64,000 nucleotides of DNA from Deferrisoma camini S3R1 (GTDB taxonomy: Bacteria > Desulfobacterota > Deferrisomatia > Deferrisomatales > Deferrisomataceae), in assembly GCF_000526155.1 (NCBI RefSeq), contig NZ_JAFN01000001.1:3660264-3724263 (forward strand), given 5' to 3'. A program made the position numbers and the translations under genes. The notes below the pieces were generated by a model. It did no database searches. It had not been told where the DNA came from and was given only the letters and a program-made list of their open reading frames with translations. This document shows positions 1-7,716 of this stretch, in pieces; the first letter of the stretch is position 1; each line of letters begins with the position of its first letter.

Positions 1-1
1 G

Positions 2-781
2 GGGCTGCCCCTTTCCCTTCCGAACGTGGTGGCCGGCCACCCCCGGGCGGATGAGGTGGCCCTGATCCCGATCGTGTCCTCGGCCCGGGCCCTGCGGGTG
101 TTGGGGAGGCGTTGGGCCGCGGCGGGCCGCCGGCCCGACGCCGTGGTGGTCGAAGGGCCCCTGGCCGGCGGGCACCTGGGATGGAAGACGGCCCAGGAGG
201 TGGAGGACCCCGCCCACCGGCTGGAGGTGCTCCTGGACGAGGTGCTGGCCGAGGCCCGGCGCCAGGGGGGCATTCCCGTGATCGCGGCCGGGGGGATCTT
301 CGACCGGGCCGACGTAGAGGCCATGCTCTCCCGCGGCGCGGCAGCCGTCCAGCTGGGCACCCGGTTCCTCGTCACCGAGGAGAGCAGCGCCTCTCCGGCC
401 TACAAGCGGGCTGTGGTGGCGAGCACGGCCCAGGACGTGGAGGTGGCGATGGAGCCCGGAAGCCCCTGCGGGCTGCCGTTTCGGGTGCTCCGGTCCTCCA
501 CCATGTACCGGCTGGCCGCGGGCGGAGCCTTGCGGGTGCGGTGCGACAAGGGGTACCTGCGAGGGCCCCACGGGTGCCTGGCCGTGCGGGAGCAGGGCCG
601 GTATTTCTGCATCTGCAACGGGCTGCTGAGCTCGGCGGGATACAATACCGGCGAGGAGCCCCCCCTCTACACCGTGGGGGCGAACGCGCCGCGGGTGGAC
701 CGGATCCTTCCCGTGGCCGAGCTCATGGCCGAGCTGGTCGGGGCGAAGCCCGTCACCCTGCCCCAGGCGGTCAACGCCTGA
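2..781 (+). CDS. Nitronate monooxygenase-like FMN protein (5' end outside window)
   Basis: This is the C-terminal part, about 259 residues, of a TIM-barrel flavoprotein of the nitronate monooxygenase / 2-nitropropane dioxygenase family, which oxidises alkyl nitronates or acts as an FabK-like enoyl reductase. The frame is open from the first bases of the window, so the start lies upstream. The segment [10 protein letters not shown], then a glycine-rich AAGGIF and LGTRFL, are the usual FMN-phosphate-binding part of this family. The last 90 residues carry an unusual cluster of four cysteines ([12 protein letters not shown], then CIC), which could bind a metal or Fe-S centre. The regulator gene follows after about 50 bases with no obvious terminator. 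Family assignment is firm; the substrate is not known. Confidence 0.8.
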   Translation, partial: GLPLSLPNVVAGHPRADEVALIPIVSSARALRVLGRRWAAAGRRPDAVVVEGPLAGGHLGWKTAQEVEDPAHRLEVLLDEVLAEARRQGGIPVIAAGGIFDRADVEAMLSRGAAAVQLGTRFLVTEESSASPAYKRAVVASTAQDVEVAMEPGSPCGLPFRVLRSSTMYRLAAGGALRVRCDKGYLRGPHGCLAVREQGRYFCICNGLLSSAGYNTGEEPPLYTVGANAPRVDRILPVAELMAELVGAKPVTLPQAVNA

Positions 782-831
782 GGCATCCTCCAGGCACCCG
801 GCCGGCGAGGCCCCACTCCCGGAACCCCCCC

Positions 832-2265
832 ATGGCGGAGCTGAGCGACATCCTCTCGGTGATCGCCGAGGCCCTGGGTCCCTACGACCCCGACGAGGCG
901 GTGGTGGAGGCCCTGCGCACCCTGCTCGACAACCGCTACGAGGGGCTGATCGTGGTGGATGCCGAGGGCCGGGTCGTGTACATGAACCGGGAGAACGAAA
1001 GGTTCCTCGGCCTGGCCCGCGGGGCCGCCAAGGGCCGGCACATCACCGACCTGATCCCTTCCTCCCGCCTCCACGTGGTGTGTCAGACCGGCCGAGCCGA
1101 GGTGGGTCACCTGCAGGAGATCGAGGGCAAGACCAAGGTGGTGGCCCGGATCCCCCTGCGGCGCGACGGCCGCGTGGTGGGCGCCATGGGCTCGATTATG
1201 TTCCGCGACCTTCGCGAGGTGGACCGCCTCGCCCGCAAGGTTCGGGTGCTCGAGGACCAGGTCGCCAGCTACCAGCGCAAGCTCCGGCAGCTGCCCCAGC
1301 GAAACCGCTATACCTTCGACAACATCCTGGGCCGGGGCCGCAGGCTGCGCGAGGCCGTGGACCTGGCCAAGCGGGTGGCCCGGTCCGACGCGGACGTGCT
1401 CCTGGTGGGGGAGACCGGCACCGGCAAGGAGCTGTTCGCCCACGCCATCCACAACGAGAGCCCCCGGGCCCACGGCCCGTTCGTGCGGCTGAACTGCGCC
1501 GCGATCCCCCGGGACCTGGCCGAGTCGGAGCTGTTCGGGTACGAGCCCGGCTCGTTCTCGGGCGCCGACCGCAAGGGGCGGATCGGCAAGTTCGAGCAGG
1601 CCCACGGGGGCACCATCTTCCTCGACGAGATCGGCGAGCTCCCCTTAGACATCCAGGCCAAGCTCCTCCGGGTGCTGCAGGAACGGGAGGTGGAGAGGCT
1701 GGGGGGCACCGGCCCCCGGTACGTGGACTTCCGGCTCGTGGCGGCCACCAACGTGGACCTGAAGGACCTCGTAGAGGCGGGACGGTTCCGGGCCGACCTG
1801 TACTTTCGCATGAACCGGATGCTGGTGTACCTGCCTCCCCTCCGGGATCACCCGGAGGACATCCCCTTGTACGTCGAGCACTTCCTGGAGACCCACTACG
1901 ACTTCGAGGGGACCGGCAAGCGCCGCATGGCCCCCGAGGCCCTGGCCGCCCTCCAGGCCTACCCCTGGCCCGGGAACGTGCGGGAGCTCCAGAACGTGGT
2001 GGAGCGGGTGGCGTGGAACGCCACCGGCCCGGAGATCCGTCTTGCGGATCTGCCGCCCCAGATCCTCACCGCCGACCCCGCCGCCCGGGCGGCCGGGGGG
2101 GAGGGGGAGGGCACGCTCCTGCGTCAGGCGGTGGAGGAGGCCGAGAAGCGGGTGATCCGCCGGGTGCTCCAGATCACCGGCGGCAACAAGAAGCGGGCGT
2201 GTGAGCTGCTGGGCATCCACCGGGCTACCCTGTACCAGAAGCTAGCGCGCTACGGCGAAAAATAG
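832..2265 (+). CDS. PAS-domain sigma-54-dependent transcriptional activator
   Basis: This 477-residue enhancer-binding protein activates RNA polymerase carrying sigma-54. An N-terminal PAS-type sensor spans roughly residues 30-130 (ending near [12 protein letters not shown]), followed by a short coiled linker. The AAA+ domain has Walker A GETGTGKE (193-200), a sigma-54 contact loop written GSFSGA (240-245) instead of GAFTGA, and Walker B FLDEIGE. A Fis-type helix-turn-helix ends the protein. There is no receiver domain, so a ligand or redox cue sensed by PAS is likelier than phosphorylation. The ATG at 832 is chosen because it begins the conserved PAS region; upstream codons belong to the overlapping oxidase gene. 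The next promoter downstream is of sigma-54 type and has two inverted-repeat sites, so this protein probably controls it. Confidence 0.93.
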   Translation: MAELSDILSVIAEALGPYDPDEAVVEALRTLLDNRYEGLIVVDAEGRVVYMNRENERFLGLARGAAKGRHITDLIPSSRLHVVCQTGRAEVGHLQEIEGKTKVVARIPLRRDGRVVGAMGSIMFRDLREVDRLARKVRVLEDQVASYQRKLRQLPQRNRYTFDNILGRGRRLREAVDLAKRVARSDADVLLVGETGTGKELFAHAIHNESPRAHGPFVRLNCAAIPRDLAESELFGYEPGSFSGADRKGRIGKFEQAHGGTIFLDEIGELPLDIQAKLLRVLQEREVERLGGTGPRYVDFRLVAATNVDLKDLVEAGRFRADLYFRMNRMLVYLPPLRDHPEDIPLYVEHFLETHYDFEGTGKRRMAPEALAALQAYPWPGNVRELQNVVERVAWNATGPEIRLADLPPQILTADPAARAAGGEGEGTLLRQAVEEAEKRVIRRVLQITGGNKKRACELLGIHRATLYQKLARYGEK

Positions 2266-2317
2266 CCGCCCAATCCCTTCCTTCGGGGCGACCCCGATGC
2301 CCCGCCACGGCGTGACG

Positions 2318-2335
2318 TGTCGTGAAAAATAGACA
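2318..2335. promoter_or_regulatory. Putative upstream activator site 1 (TGTC-N10-GACA)
   Basis: An inverted repeat TGTC-N10-GACA lies in the gap between the sigma-54 activator gene and the decarboxylase genes. It starts exactly 84 bases before the second site (eight helical turns) and is centred about 204 bases before the predicted transcription start, both typical of enhancer sites for sigma-54 activators. The assignment to the neighbouring regulator is inference. Confidence 0.6.
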
Positions 2336-2401
2336 TGTCGTGCTGTCCCTACACGCCTCGCCCCCTATTGTGGGGCCCTTTCCCGCGTTTTTCCCGGCCA
2401 G

Positions 2402-2419
2402 TGTCTATTTTTTTAGACG
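2402..2419. promoter_or_regulatory. Putative upstream activator site 2 (TGTC-N10-GACG)
   Basis: The second inverted repeat reads GTGTCTA-T6-TAGACGC overall, so the core is TGTC-N10-GACG, one base off the first site. It is centred about 120 bases before the predicted start of the sigma-54 promoter at 2506-2521. The rest of the 350-base gap shows no gene. Confidence 0.6.
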
Positions 2420-2505
2420 CTCCTTCGGGGGGAGCAGTAGGGATGTTCTCCGTCATGTGCGTTTAACCATATGAAATTGTTGCATTAATGTTTCTTTTGT
2501 CCTTT

Positions 2506-2521
2506 TGGCACGCTCCCTGCA
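2506..2521 (+). promoter_or_regulatory. Sigma-54 (-24/-12) promoter of the decarboxylase operon
   Basis: The sequence TGGCACG-N4-CTGCA matches the consensus TGGCACG-N4-TTGCA at all but one position, with the obligatory ten bases between GG and GC. Transcription should start near 2532, giving a leader of about 85 bases to the first start codon at 2616. A sigma-54 activator gene lies immediately upstream. Confidence 0.8.
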
Positions 2522-2615
2522 GGAGATCCCGTGGGGCCGGACGAGCCCGTTCCGGCCATCCCGGGTCTGCCGTCCCGTGGCGCCCGGTCGGTCTGCGGGG
2601 GGAGGAGGTTCTCCC

Positions 2616-2750
2616 ATGGGTGAGGTGGTGCGGATCTTTGCGGCCGGAACGGCCGCGGTGTTCGTGGGCATGGGGCTCGTGTATGCGGCGGTGCGGCTGG
2701 TGGCGTTTGGAGTGGACCGGTGGGCCCGGGGCCGGGAGGAGACGCCGTGA
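2616..2750 (+). CDS. Small membrane subunit of sodium-pumping decarboxylase (OadG/GcdD-like)
   Basis: A 44-residue protein with a single hydrophobic helix (about residues 5-30) followed by a basic and acidic tail, the layout of the gamma or delta subunits that anchor biotin-dependent sodium pumps. A strong ribosome-binding site (GGGGGAGGAGG) precedes the ATG. Its stop codon overlaps the GTG start of the beta subunit gene (GTGA), so the two are probably translationally coupled. The protein is too short and variable to identify by sequence alone; the call rests on topology and position. Confidence 0.65.
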   Translation: MGEVVRIFAAGTAAVFVGMGLVYAAVRLVAFGVDRWARGREETP

Positions 2751-3874
2751 GCCCCGTGGTCGGGTGGTTGGCGGACCTCGGGGCGCAGACCGGGTTCCTG
2801 GGCCTGTCCTGGGGGCATCCGGTGATGTGGGCCCTGGCCGGCGGGTTCCTGTACCTGGCCATCGCGAAGAAGTTCGAGCCCTTGCTGCTCGTGCCGATCG
2901 CGTTCGGGATGCTGGTGGTGAACCTGCCGGGGACCGGCCTGATGGAGCCCGGGGAGGGGCTGCTGTGGCGGTTCTTCCACTACGGGATCGAGTGGGAAGT
3001 GATCCCGCCGCTGATCTTCCTGGGGCTCGGGGCCATGACCGACTTCGGCCCGCTCCTGAGCCAGCCTCGCCTGATCTTCCTCGGCGCGGGCGCCCAGGTG
3101 GGGGTGTACATCACGTTCTTCTGCGCCCACCTCATGGGGTTCGATCTGAAGGAGGCGGCCACGATCGGGATCATCGGCGGGGCCGACGGCCCCACCACCA
3201 TCTACCTGGGGTCCCGGCTGGCGCCCCACATGCTCGGCACCGTGGCCGTGGCCGCCTACTCGTACATGGCCATGGTGCCCCTGATCCAGCCGCCGATCAT
3301 GCGCCTCATGACCACCCGGCAGGAGCGTCGCATCCGGATGTCCAAGGCCCGCAAGGTCCATCCGCTGGAGAAGATCCTGTTTCCGGTGGTGGCCGCCGTG
3401 GCCGTGATCCTGCTGGTGCCGGCCTCGGCCCCCCTGATGGCCATGTTCATGCTGGGCAACCTGTTCCGGGAGTCCAAGGTGGTGGATCGGTTGACCGGGG
3501 CGAGCCAGAACGAGCTGATGAACATTGTGACGATCCTGCTGGGGATCAGCGTGGGGGCCACCATGCGGGCCGAGACCTTCCTCCAGCCCCGGGTCATCTT
3601 CGTGTTCGTGCTGGGCCTGTTCGCCTTCATGGTGAGCACCGCGTCGGGGATCGCGCTGGCCAAGCTGATGAACCTGGTGAGCCGGGACAAGGTGAACCCC
3701 CTGCTGGGGGCCGCCGGGGTGAGCGCCGTGCCCATGGCCGCCCGGGTGGTCCACAAGGTGGCGTCCGAGGAGGACCGGCAGAACTACCTGCTGATGTACG
3801 CCATGGGCCCGAACGTGGCCGGGGTGTTGGGGACCCTGATCGCCGCGGGCGTGTTCCTGGCCATGGCGGGGTGA
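2747..3874 (+). CDS. Sodium ion-translocating decarboxylase beta subunit
   Basis: This 375-residue polytopic membrane protein belongs to the OadB/GcdB/MmdB family. In the complete enzyme it removes CO2 from carboxybiotin and couples this to outward sodium pumping. The family signature GGADGPT is at residues 144-150, and the C-terminal part carries the conserved GAAGVSAVPMAARVV helix. Length is normal. The start is the GTG overlapping the stop of the small subunit. The same family serves oxaloacetate, methylmalonyl-CoA, malonate and glutaconyl-CoA decarboxylases; the acyl-CoA dehydrogenase downstream favours glutaconyl-CoA. The carboxyltransferase (alpha) subunit is not encoded in the window. 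A bulged hairpin at about 3881-3909 follows the stop. Confidence 0.93.
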   Translation: MSPVVGWLADLGAQTGFLGLSWGHPVMWALAGGFLYLAIAKKFEPLLLVPIAFGMLVVNLPGTGLMEPGEGLLWRFFHYGIEWEVIPPLIFLGLGAMTDFGPLLSQPRLIFLGAGAQVGVYITFFCAHLMGFDLKEAATIGIIGGADGPTTIYLGSRLAPHMLGTVAVAAYSYMAMVPLIQPPIMRLMTTRQERRIRMSKARKVHPLEKILFPVVAAVAVILLVPASAPLMAMFMLGNLFRESKVVDRLTGASQNELMNIVTILLGISVGATMRAETFLQPRVIFVFVLGLFAFMVSTASGIALAKLMNLVSRDKVNPLLGAAGVSAVPMAARVVHKVASEEDRQNYLLMYAMGPNVAGVLGTLIAAGVFLAMAG

Positions 3875-4029
3875 GGGGTGGTCCCGGACCGCGAGGTGGT
3901 GGTCCGGACGCGTGGTCTTGTTCGGAACACTCGGAGATCAAAAGGGTTGCGAGCTTTCTCGCCCCACAGCTTCCCAGCCTCCCCGCGGGCCGAAGGCCCA
4001 AGGGGTGGAACGGAAAGGAGAATTGCATC

Positions 4030-4248
4030 ATGATGGAAGTCCGAGCGCCGATGGCCGGCAACGTGTGGAAGGTGGAGTGCGCCGTCGGGGACGCCGTGGC
4101 CGCGAACGACCCGGTGGTCATCCTGGAGGTGATGAAAATGGAGGCGGAGGTGTACGCCCCCGTCGCCGGGGTGGTTCGGGAGGTGCGGGTGCAGCCCGGG
4201 GACGCGGTGGAGGAGGATCAGGTTCTCATCGTCATCGAGCCGGCGTGA
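4030..4248 (+). CDS. Biotin/lipoyl attachment protein (biotin carboxyl carrier)
   Basis: A free-standing 72-residue biotinyl domain. The biotinylation motif EVMKME places the acceptor lysine at residue 36, with the usual hairpin symmetry of the fold on both sides (APMAGNV at the start, APVAGVV after the lysine). It would carry carboxybiotin between a carboxyltransferase and the membrane beta subunit encoded upstream. A good ribosome-binding site (AAAGGAG) precedes the ATG pair at 4030/4033. The carrier is a separate gene, as in the glutaconyl-CoA and methylmalonyl-CoA decarboxylases, rather than fused to an alpha chain as in OadA. Confidence 0.93.
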   Translation: MMEVRAPMAGNVWKVECAVGDAVAANDPVVILEVMKMEAEVYAPVAGVVREVRVQPGDAVEEDQVLIVIEPA

Positions 4249-4276
4249 AACAACCCATAGTTAAGGAGGAGATGCC

Positions 4277-5434
4277 ATGGTTTTCGAGCTCACCCCCGAA
4301 CAGAAGATGGTCCAGGAGCAGGCCCGGCGGTTCGCCGAGAACGAGATCAAGCCCTACGTGGAGAAGGAGGAGGCCGAGCACGCGTTTCCCTTGGAGAGGG
4401 TGCGCAAGATGGCCGAGCTCGGCTTCTTCGGGTGCGGCATCGACGAGAAGTACGGAGGCAACGGCATGGGGCTGCTGGAGAGCGTGCTCCTGGCCGAGCA
4501 GATCGCCAAGGTCAGCCCCTCGTGGAGGCTGCCGTTCAACATGCAGAACCTGGGTCCGGCCCTGACGGTGCAGAAGTTCGGGACCGAGGAGCAGAAGGAG
4601 AAGTACATCCCCGGCTGGGTGAGCGCCGAGAAGATCGGGTTCTTCGCGATCACCGAGCCCAACAGCGGCTCGGACGTGGCCGGCATGAAGACCACGGCCA
4701 CCGACAAGGGGGACCACTGGGAGCTCAACGGCACCAAGACCTGGATCTCCAACGCCCACGTGGGCGACGTGGGCCTGGTGTACGCCTACACCGACCGGGC
4801 CAAGAAGTACCAGGGCATGACCTGCTTCATCGTGGACCTGAAGAACACCGAGGGCATCACCACCCGCGGCATCGAGACCAAGCTGGGCCTGCACTGCGCC
4901 CCGACCGGCGAGATCTACTTCGACGGCGCGAAGATCCCCAAGGACTCGGTGCTGGGACAGGTGGGCGAGGGTTTCAAGATCTGCATGTGGCAGCTCAACA
5001 ACACCCGCCTGGGCTGCGCCGCCGGGGCCCTGGGCTGCGCCGGCGGGCTGCTGGATCTGGCGATCCAGTACGCCAACGAGCGCACCCAGTTCGGGAAGCC
5101 CATCGGGCAGTTCCAGATGATCCAGGCCTCGATCGCCGAGCTGGTGGCCGAGCACCACGCGGCCCAGCTCCTGGTGTACCGGGCCGCCTACCTGAAGGAC
5201 AAGGGCCTGCCCAACCAGTTCGAGACCTCGATCGCCAAGTACTACTCAGCCGAGGCCGCCGTGCACGCGGCCAACGAGGTGATGAAGATCTACGGCTCCT
5301 GGGGCTACTCCACCGAGTACCCGGTGGAGCGCTACTTCCGGGACGCCAAGTCCTACCAGGTGGTGGAGGGCACCTCCAACATCCAGAAGCTCATCATCGC
5401 CGGCATCGCCCTGGGCAACGCCCCCAACCGGTGA
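4277..5434 (+). CDS. Acyl-CoA dehydrogenase, possibly non-decarboxylating glutaryl-CoA dehydrogenase
   Basis: A 385-residue FAD-dependent acyl-CoA dehydrogenase of normal length. Visible signatures are AITEPNSGSDV, NGTKTWISN, the NERTQFGKPIG region and the catalytic glutamate E364 in VEGTSN. The ribosome-binding site TAAGGAGG is 5-6 bases before the ATG. Segments such as TATDKGDHW, APTGE, the QFGKPIG block and GYSTEYPVERYFRDA resemble, from memory, the non-decarboxylating glutaryl-CoA dehydrogenase of Desulfococcus; this has not been checked by alignment. Such an enzyme makes glutaconyl-CoA, the substrate of a sodium-pumping decarboxylase like the one just upstream. A short-chain or branched acyl-CoA substrate remains possible. 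A terminator follows at 5457-5490. Confidence 0.85.
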   Translation: MVFELTPEQKMVQEQARRFAENEIKPYVEKEEAEHAFPLERVRKMAELGFFGCGIDEKYGGNGMGLLESVLLAEQIAKVSPSWRLPFNMQNLGPALTVQKFGTEEQKEKYIPGWVSAEKIGFFAITEPNSGSDVAGMKTTATDKGDHWELNGTKTWISNAHVGDVGLVYAYTDRAKKYQGMTCFIVDLKNTEGITTRGIETKLGLHCAPTGEIYFDGAKIPKDSVLGQVGEGFKICMWQLNNTRLGCAAGALGCAGGLLDLAIQYANERTQFGKPIGQFQMIQASIAELVAEHHAAQLLVYRAAYLKDKGLPNQFETSIAKYYSAEAAVHAANEVMKIYGSWGYSTEYPVERYFRDAKSYQVVEGTSNIQKLIIAGIALGNAPNR

Positions 5435-5456
5435 CGCCCCTCCCCCCTCCGGCACG

Positions 5457-5490
5457 AACGCCCCGGCCGCCTGCGTGGTCGGGGCGTTTT
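5457..5490 (+). terminator. Rho-independent terminator after acyl-CoA dehydrogenase
   Basis: The stem AACGCCCCG pairs with CGGGGCGTTTT, with further G-U-assisted pairing inside, followed by a short T run. It lies 23 bases after the stop codon and separates the decarboxylase/dehydrogenase unit from the ligase gene. Confidence 0.75.
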
Positions 5491-6135
5491 CGTCTGGGAA
5501 GCCTCGGTGGGCCACGGGGCGGCTCTCCGGTTCTCGCCCAGCCCTCCACCAGGCCCCATGCCCCCGAGTTGTGGCGCCAGCAACGTCCGGGCTGAAAGCG
5601 GAGGGGGCATGGGGCCCGCTTCCGGCCGCGCGCGAAGCCGGGCATGAGATTCGCCGCGCAGGCACGGGGCAGCCACCGTGGTTTCCTAACAGGCCGGCCG
5701 GAGCCGAGCGGTTTCAGGGTACAAGCGTTGAAGGCGCTGCGCGGCGAGCTAAGGGGCCGCACGCGGCTCTCCAGCAGACCCCATGCCCCCGAGAAGCTCT
5801 GGTGGCGGCTCGGGAGCCGCCCGCCCATCTGCCCACCGGGCCGAGGGCCCGATGTTATGGTCTTTCGACCGACGACCGTAGACCGTAGCCGCCCCATGTT
5901 TTGTCTCCGGAAACCCGGGTCCAGGGGTTGCATACCGACCGTGCGTTTGGTAAACAGGGGAACGTTTCGATCCCGTGTTTTCCCCGGCGGAAGGCCCCGT
6001 GCCGGCGAGCGGCCGAACGGGCGCGGTGGAAAACGGTCGGGGTCGTTTGAATCTTCACCGCTCGCGTCGCATGCCGCGGGACGCGAGCCGCCCTGCCCTT
6101 ACCCCCTCCAGCCTGGACGAAGGGAGCGCAAGATC
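5491..6135. other. Long gap with dispersed and heptamer repeats
   Basis: No credible gene lies in these 645 bases. Two partial copies of a dispersed repeat occur at about 5518-5568 and 5739-5793, sharing the string CCCCATGCCCCCGAG. A second repeat segment lies at 5610-5662. Three degenerate heptamers occur at 5867-5887. A perfect 9-base-pair hairpin (GCTCGCGTC / GACGCGAGC, 6060-6088) lies about 48 bases before the ligase start, within its likely leader. Confidence 0.6.
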
Positions 6136-7650
6136 ATGAACATCGCCGACACCCTGGACCGGAACAACATTTTCTTTCCGGAACGCGAAGCCATCGTCTA
6201 CGGTGACCAGACCTGGACCTACGGCCGGTTTTGGACCGACGCGAACCGCCTGGCCAACGCGCTCACCGCGCTCGGGGTGAAGCAGGGGGACAAGGTCTGC
6301 CTGTTCCTCACCAACTGCCCCGAGTTCATCATCGCCTACTACGCCTGCCAGAAGGTGGGGGCTGTGGCGGTCTCGATCTCGAGCATGTGTAAGGCGGACG
6401 AGGTGGAGTACATGGTGAACGACTCCGAGGGGGTCGTCCTGATCACCGAGGAGGGCCTGATGGAGAACGTGCCGGCCCGGGACAAGATGCCGGGGCTGCG
6501 CACCGTGGTCTCCATCGACGGCGGCTCGGGGGACCGGACCTGGGACGAGTTGCTCGAAGGCGGCTCGTCGGAGTTCCGCACGGTGTACACCGACCGCCAC
6601 GACGGCGCGGCCATCATCTACACCTCGGGCACCACCGGGAAGCCCAAGGGCGTGGTGCTGACCCACGGCAACGTGGTCTCGAACACCAACGCGGCCAAGT
6701 ACATGTGTCAGATGCGGCCCGACGACCGGGCCATCTGCTTCCTGCCCATCTACCACTCGTTCGCCCAGAACTTCATCTTCAACTCGGTGGTCCAGTCCGG
6801 GGGCACCCTGGTGCTCCACAAGAAGTTCGACCTGGACCGGGTGCTGGAGAGCCTCAAGAACGATCGGATCACCCGGTGGTACGCCGTTCCGGCCATCTAC
6901 ATCATGGTGCTGAACGATCCCCGCTCCGCCGAGGCCATGAAGACGGTGCGGTACTGCTTCTCGGCGGCCTCGGCCATGCCGGGCGAGGTGGCCCGCCAGT
7001 GGAAGGAGAAGTTCGGCCTGGTGATCAACGAGGGCTACGGCCTGACCGAGACCACCCCGTTCACCACCTACAACCACGAGTTCCGGCACAAGGAGGGCTC
7101 GGTGGGCACGGCCATCATGGACGTGGAGGTGCGCATCGCCGACAACGACGGCAACGAGGTGCCCCGCGGGGACCTGGGCGAGATCTGGATCAAGGGCCCC
7201 AACGTCATGAAGGAGTACTACCGCAAGCCCGAGGCCACGGCCGAGACCATCGTGAACGGGTGGCTGCGCTCGGGCGACATCGGGTACATGGACGACGAGG
7301 GGTACGTGTTCATCGTGGACCGGCTGAAGGACATGATCAACTCGGCCGGGCTCAAGATCTGGCCCCGGGAGGTGGAGGAGGTGATCTACACCCACCCCAA
7401 CGTGCGCGAGTGCGCGGTGATCGGGGTGCCCCACGAGGTGTTCGGCGAGACCGTGAAGGCCGTGATCGCCCTGAAGGAGCCGGGCAAGACCACGGCCGAG
7501 GAGATCATCGACCTGGTGAAGCAGCACCTGGCCGACTACAAGGCCCCGCGGATCGTGGAGTTCCTGGACGAGCTGCCCAAGAACCCCACCGGAAAGATCT
7601 TGAAGCGGGAGCTCAAGGAGCGGGAGAAGAAGCTCCGGGGTGGCGCATAG
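6136..7650 (+). CDS. AMP-forming acyl-CoA ligase
   Basis: A 504-residue class-I adenylate-forming enzyme that activates a carboxylic acid to its CoA thioester through an acyl-AMP intermediate. The AMP-binding motif YTSGTTGKPKG, the GYGLTETTP motif, the SGDIGYMDDEGYVFIVDR hinge and the C-terminal catalytic lysine K487 in PTGKILKRE are all present. Length and domain order are those of long-chain/aryl acid CoA ligases; the sequence does not reveal the acid used. The ATG at 6136 is preceded by GAAGGGAG. Neighbouring thiolase, IorAB and TRAP transporter genes suggest activation of an imported organic acid. Confidence 0.92.
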   Translation: MNIADTLDRNNIFFPEREAIVYGDQTWTYGRFWTDANRLANALTALGVKQGDKVCLFLTNCPEFIIAYYACQKVGAVAVSISSMCKADEVEYMVNDSEGVVLITEEGLMENVPARDKMPGLRTVVSIDGGSGDRTWDELLEGGSSEFRTVYTDRHDGAAIIYTSGTTGKPKGVVLTHGNVVSNTNAAKYMCQMRPDDRAICFLPIYHSFAQNFIFNSVVQSGGTLVLHKKFDLDRVLESLKNDRITRWYAVPAIYIMVLNDPRSAEAMKTVRYCFSAASAMPGEVARQWKEKFGLVINEGYGLTETTPFTTYNHEFRHKEGSVGTAIMDVEVRIADNDGNEVPRGDLGEIWIKGPNVMKEYYRKPEATAETIVNGWLRSGDIGYMDDEGYVFIVDRLKDMINSAGLKIWPREVEEVIYTHPNVRECAVIGVPHEVFGETVKAVIALKEPGKTTAEEIIDLVKQHLADYKAPRIVEFLDELPKNPTGKILKRELKEREKKLRGGA

Positions 7651-7668
7651 GGAGTGATCGAAACTTCC

Positions 7669-7696
7669 GACCGGAGACCGTCGACCGTTGACCGAA
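7669..7696. repeat. Degenerate heptamer repeat, 4 units
   Basis: Four back-to-back heptamers of the form GACCGNN (ending GA, TC, TT, AA) sit directly between the ligase stop and the ribosome-binding site of the thiolase-like gene. The same heptamer family occurs at 5867-5887, 27868-27902 and 40033-40046. Confidence 0.8.
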
Positions 7697-7716
7697 CTTC
7701 AGAGGGAGGAGGAACC

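Noticed and set aside
2318-2419. NifA-type activator sites
   Set aside because: NifA binds TGT-N10-ACA. Here TGT and ACA are separated by twelve bases, so the sites belong to another activator.
2488-4248. A 586-codon frame ending in the biotin carrier
   Set aside because: It overlaps the small subunit and beta subunit genes in another frame; only the final 72 codons, with their own ribosome-binding site, are real.
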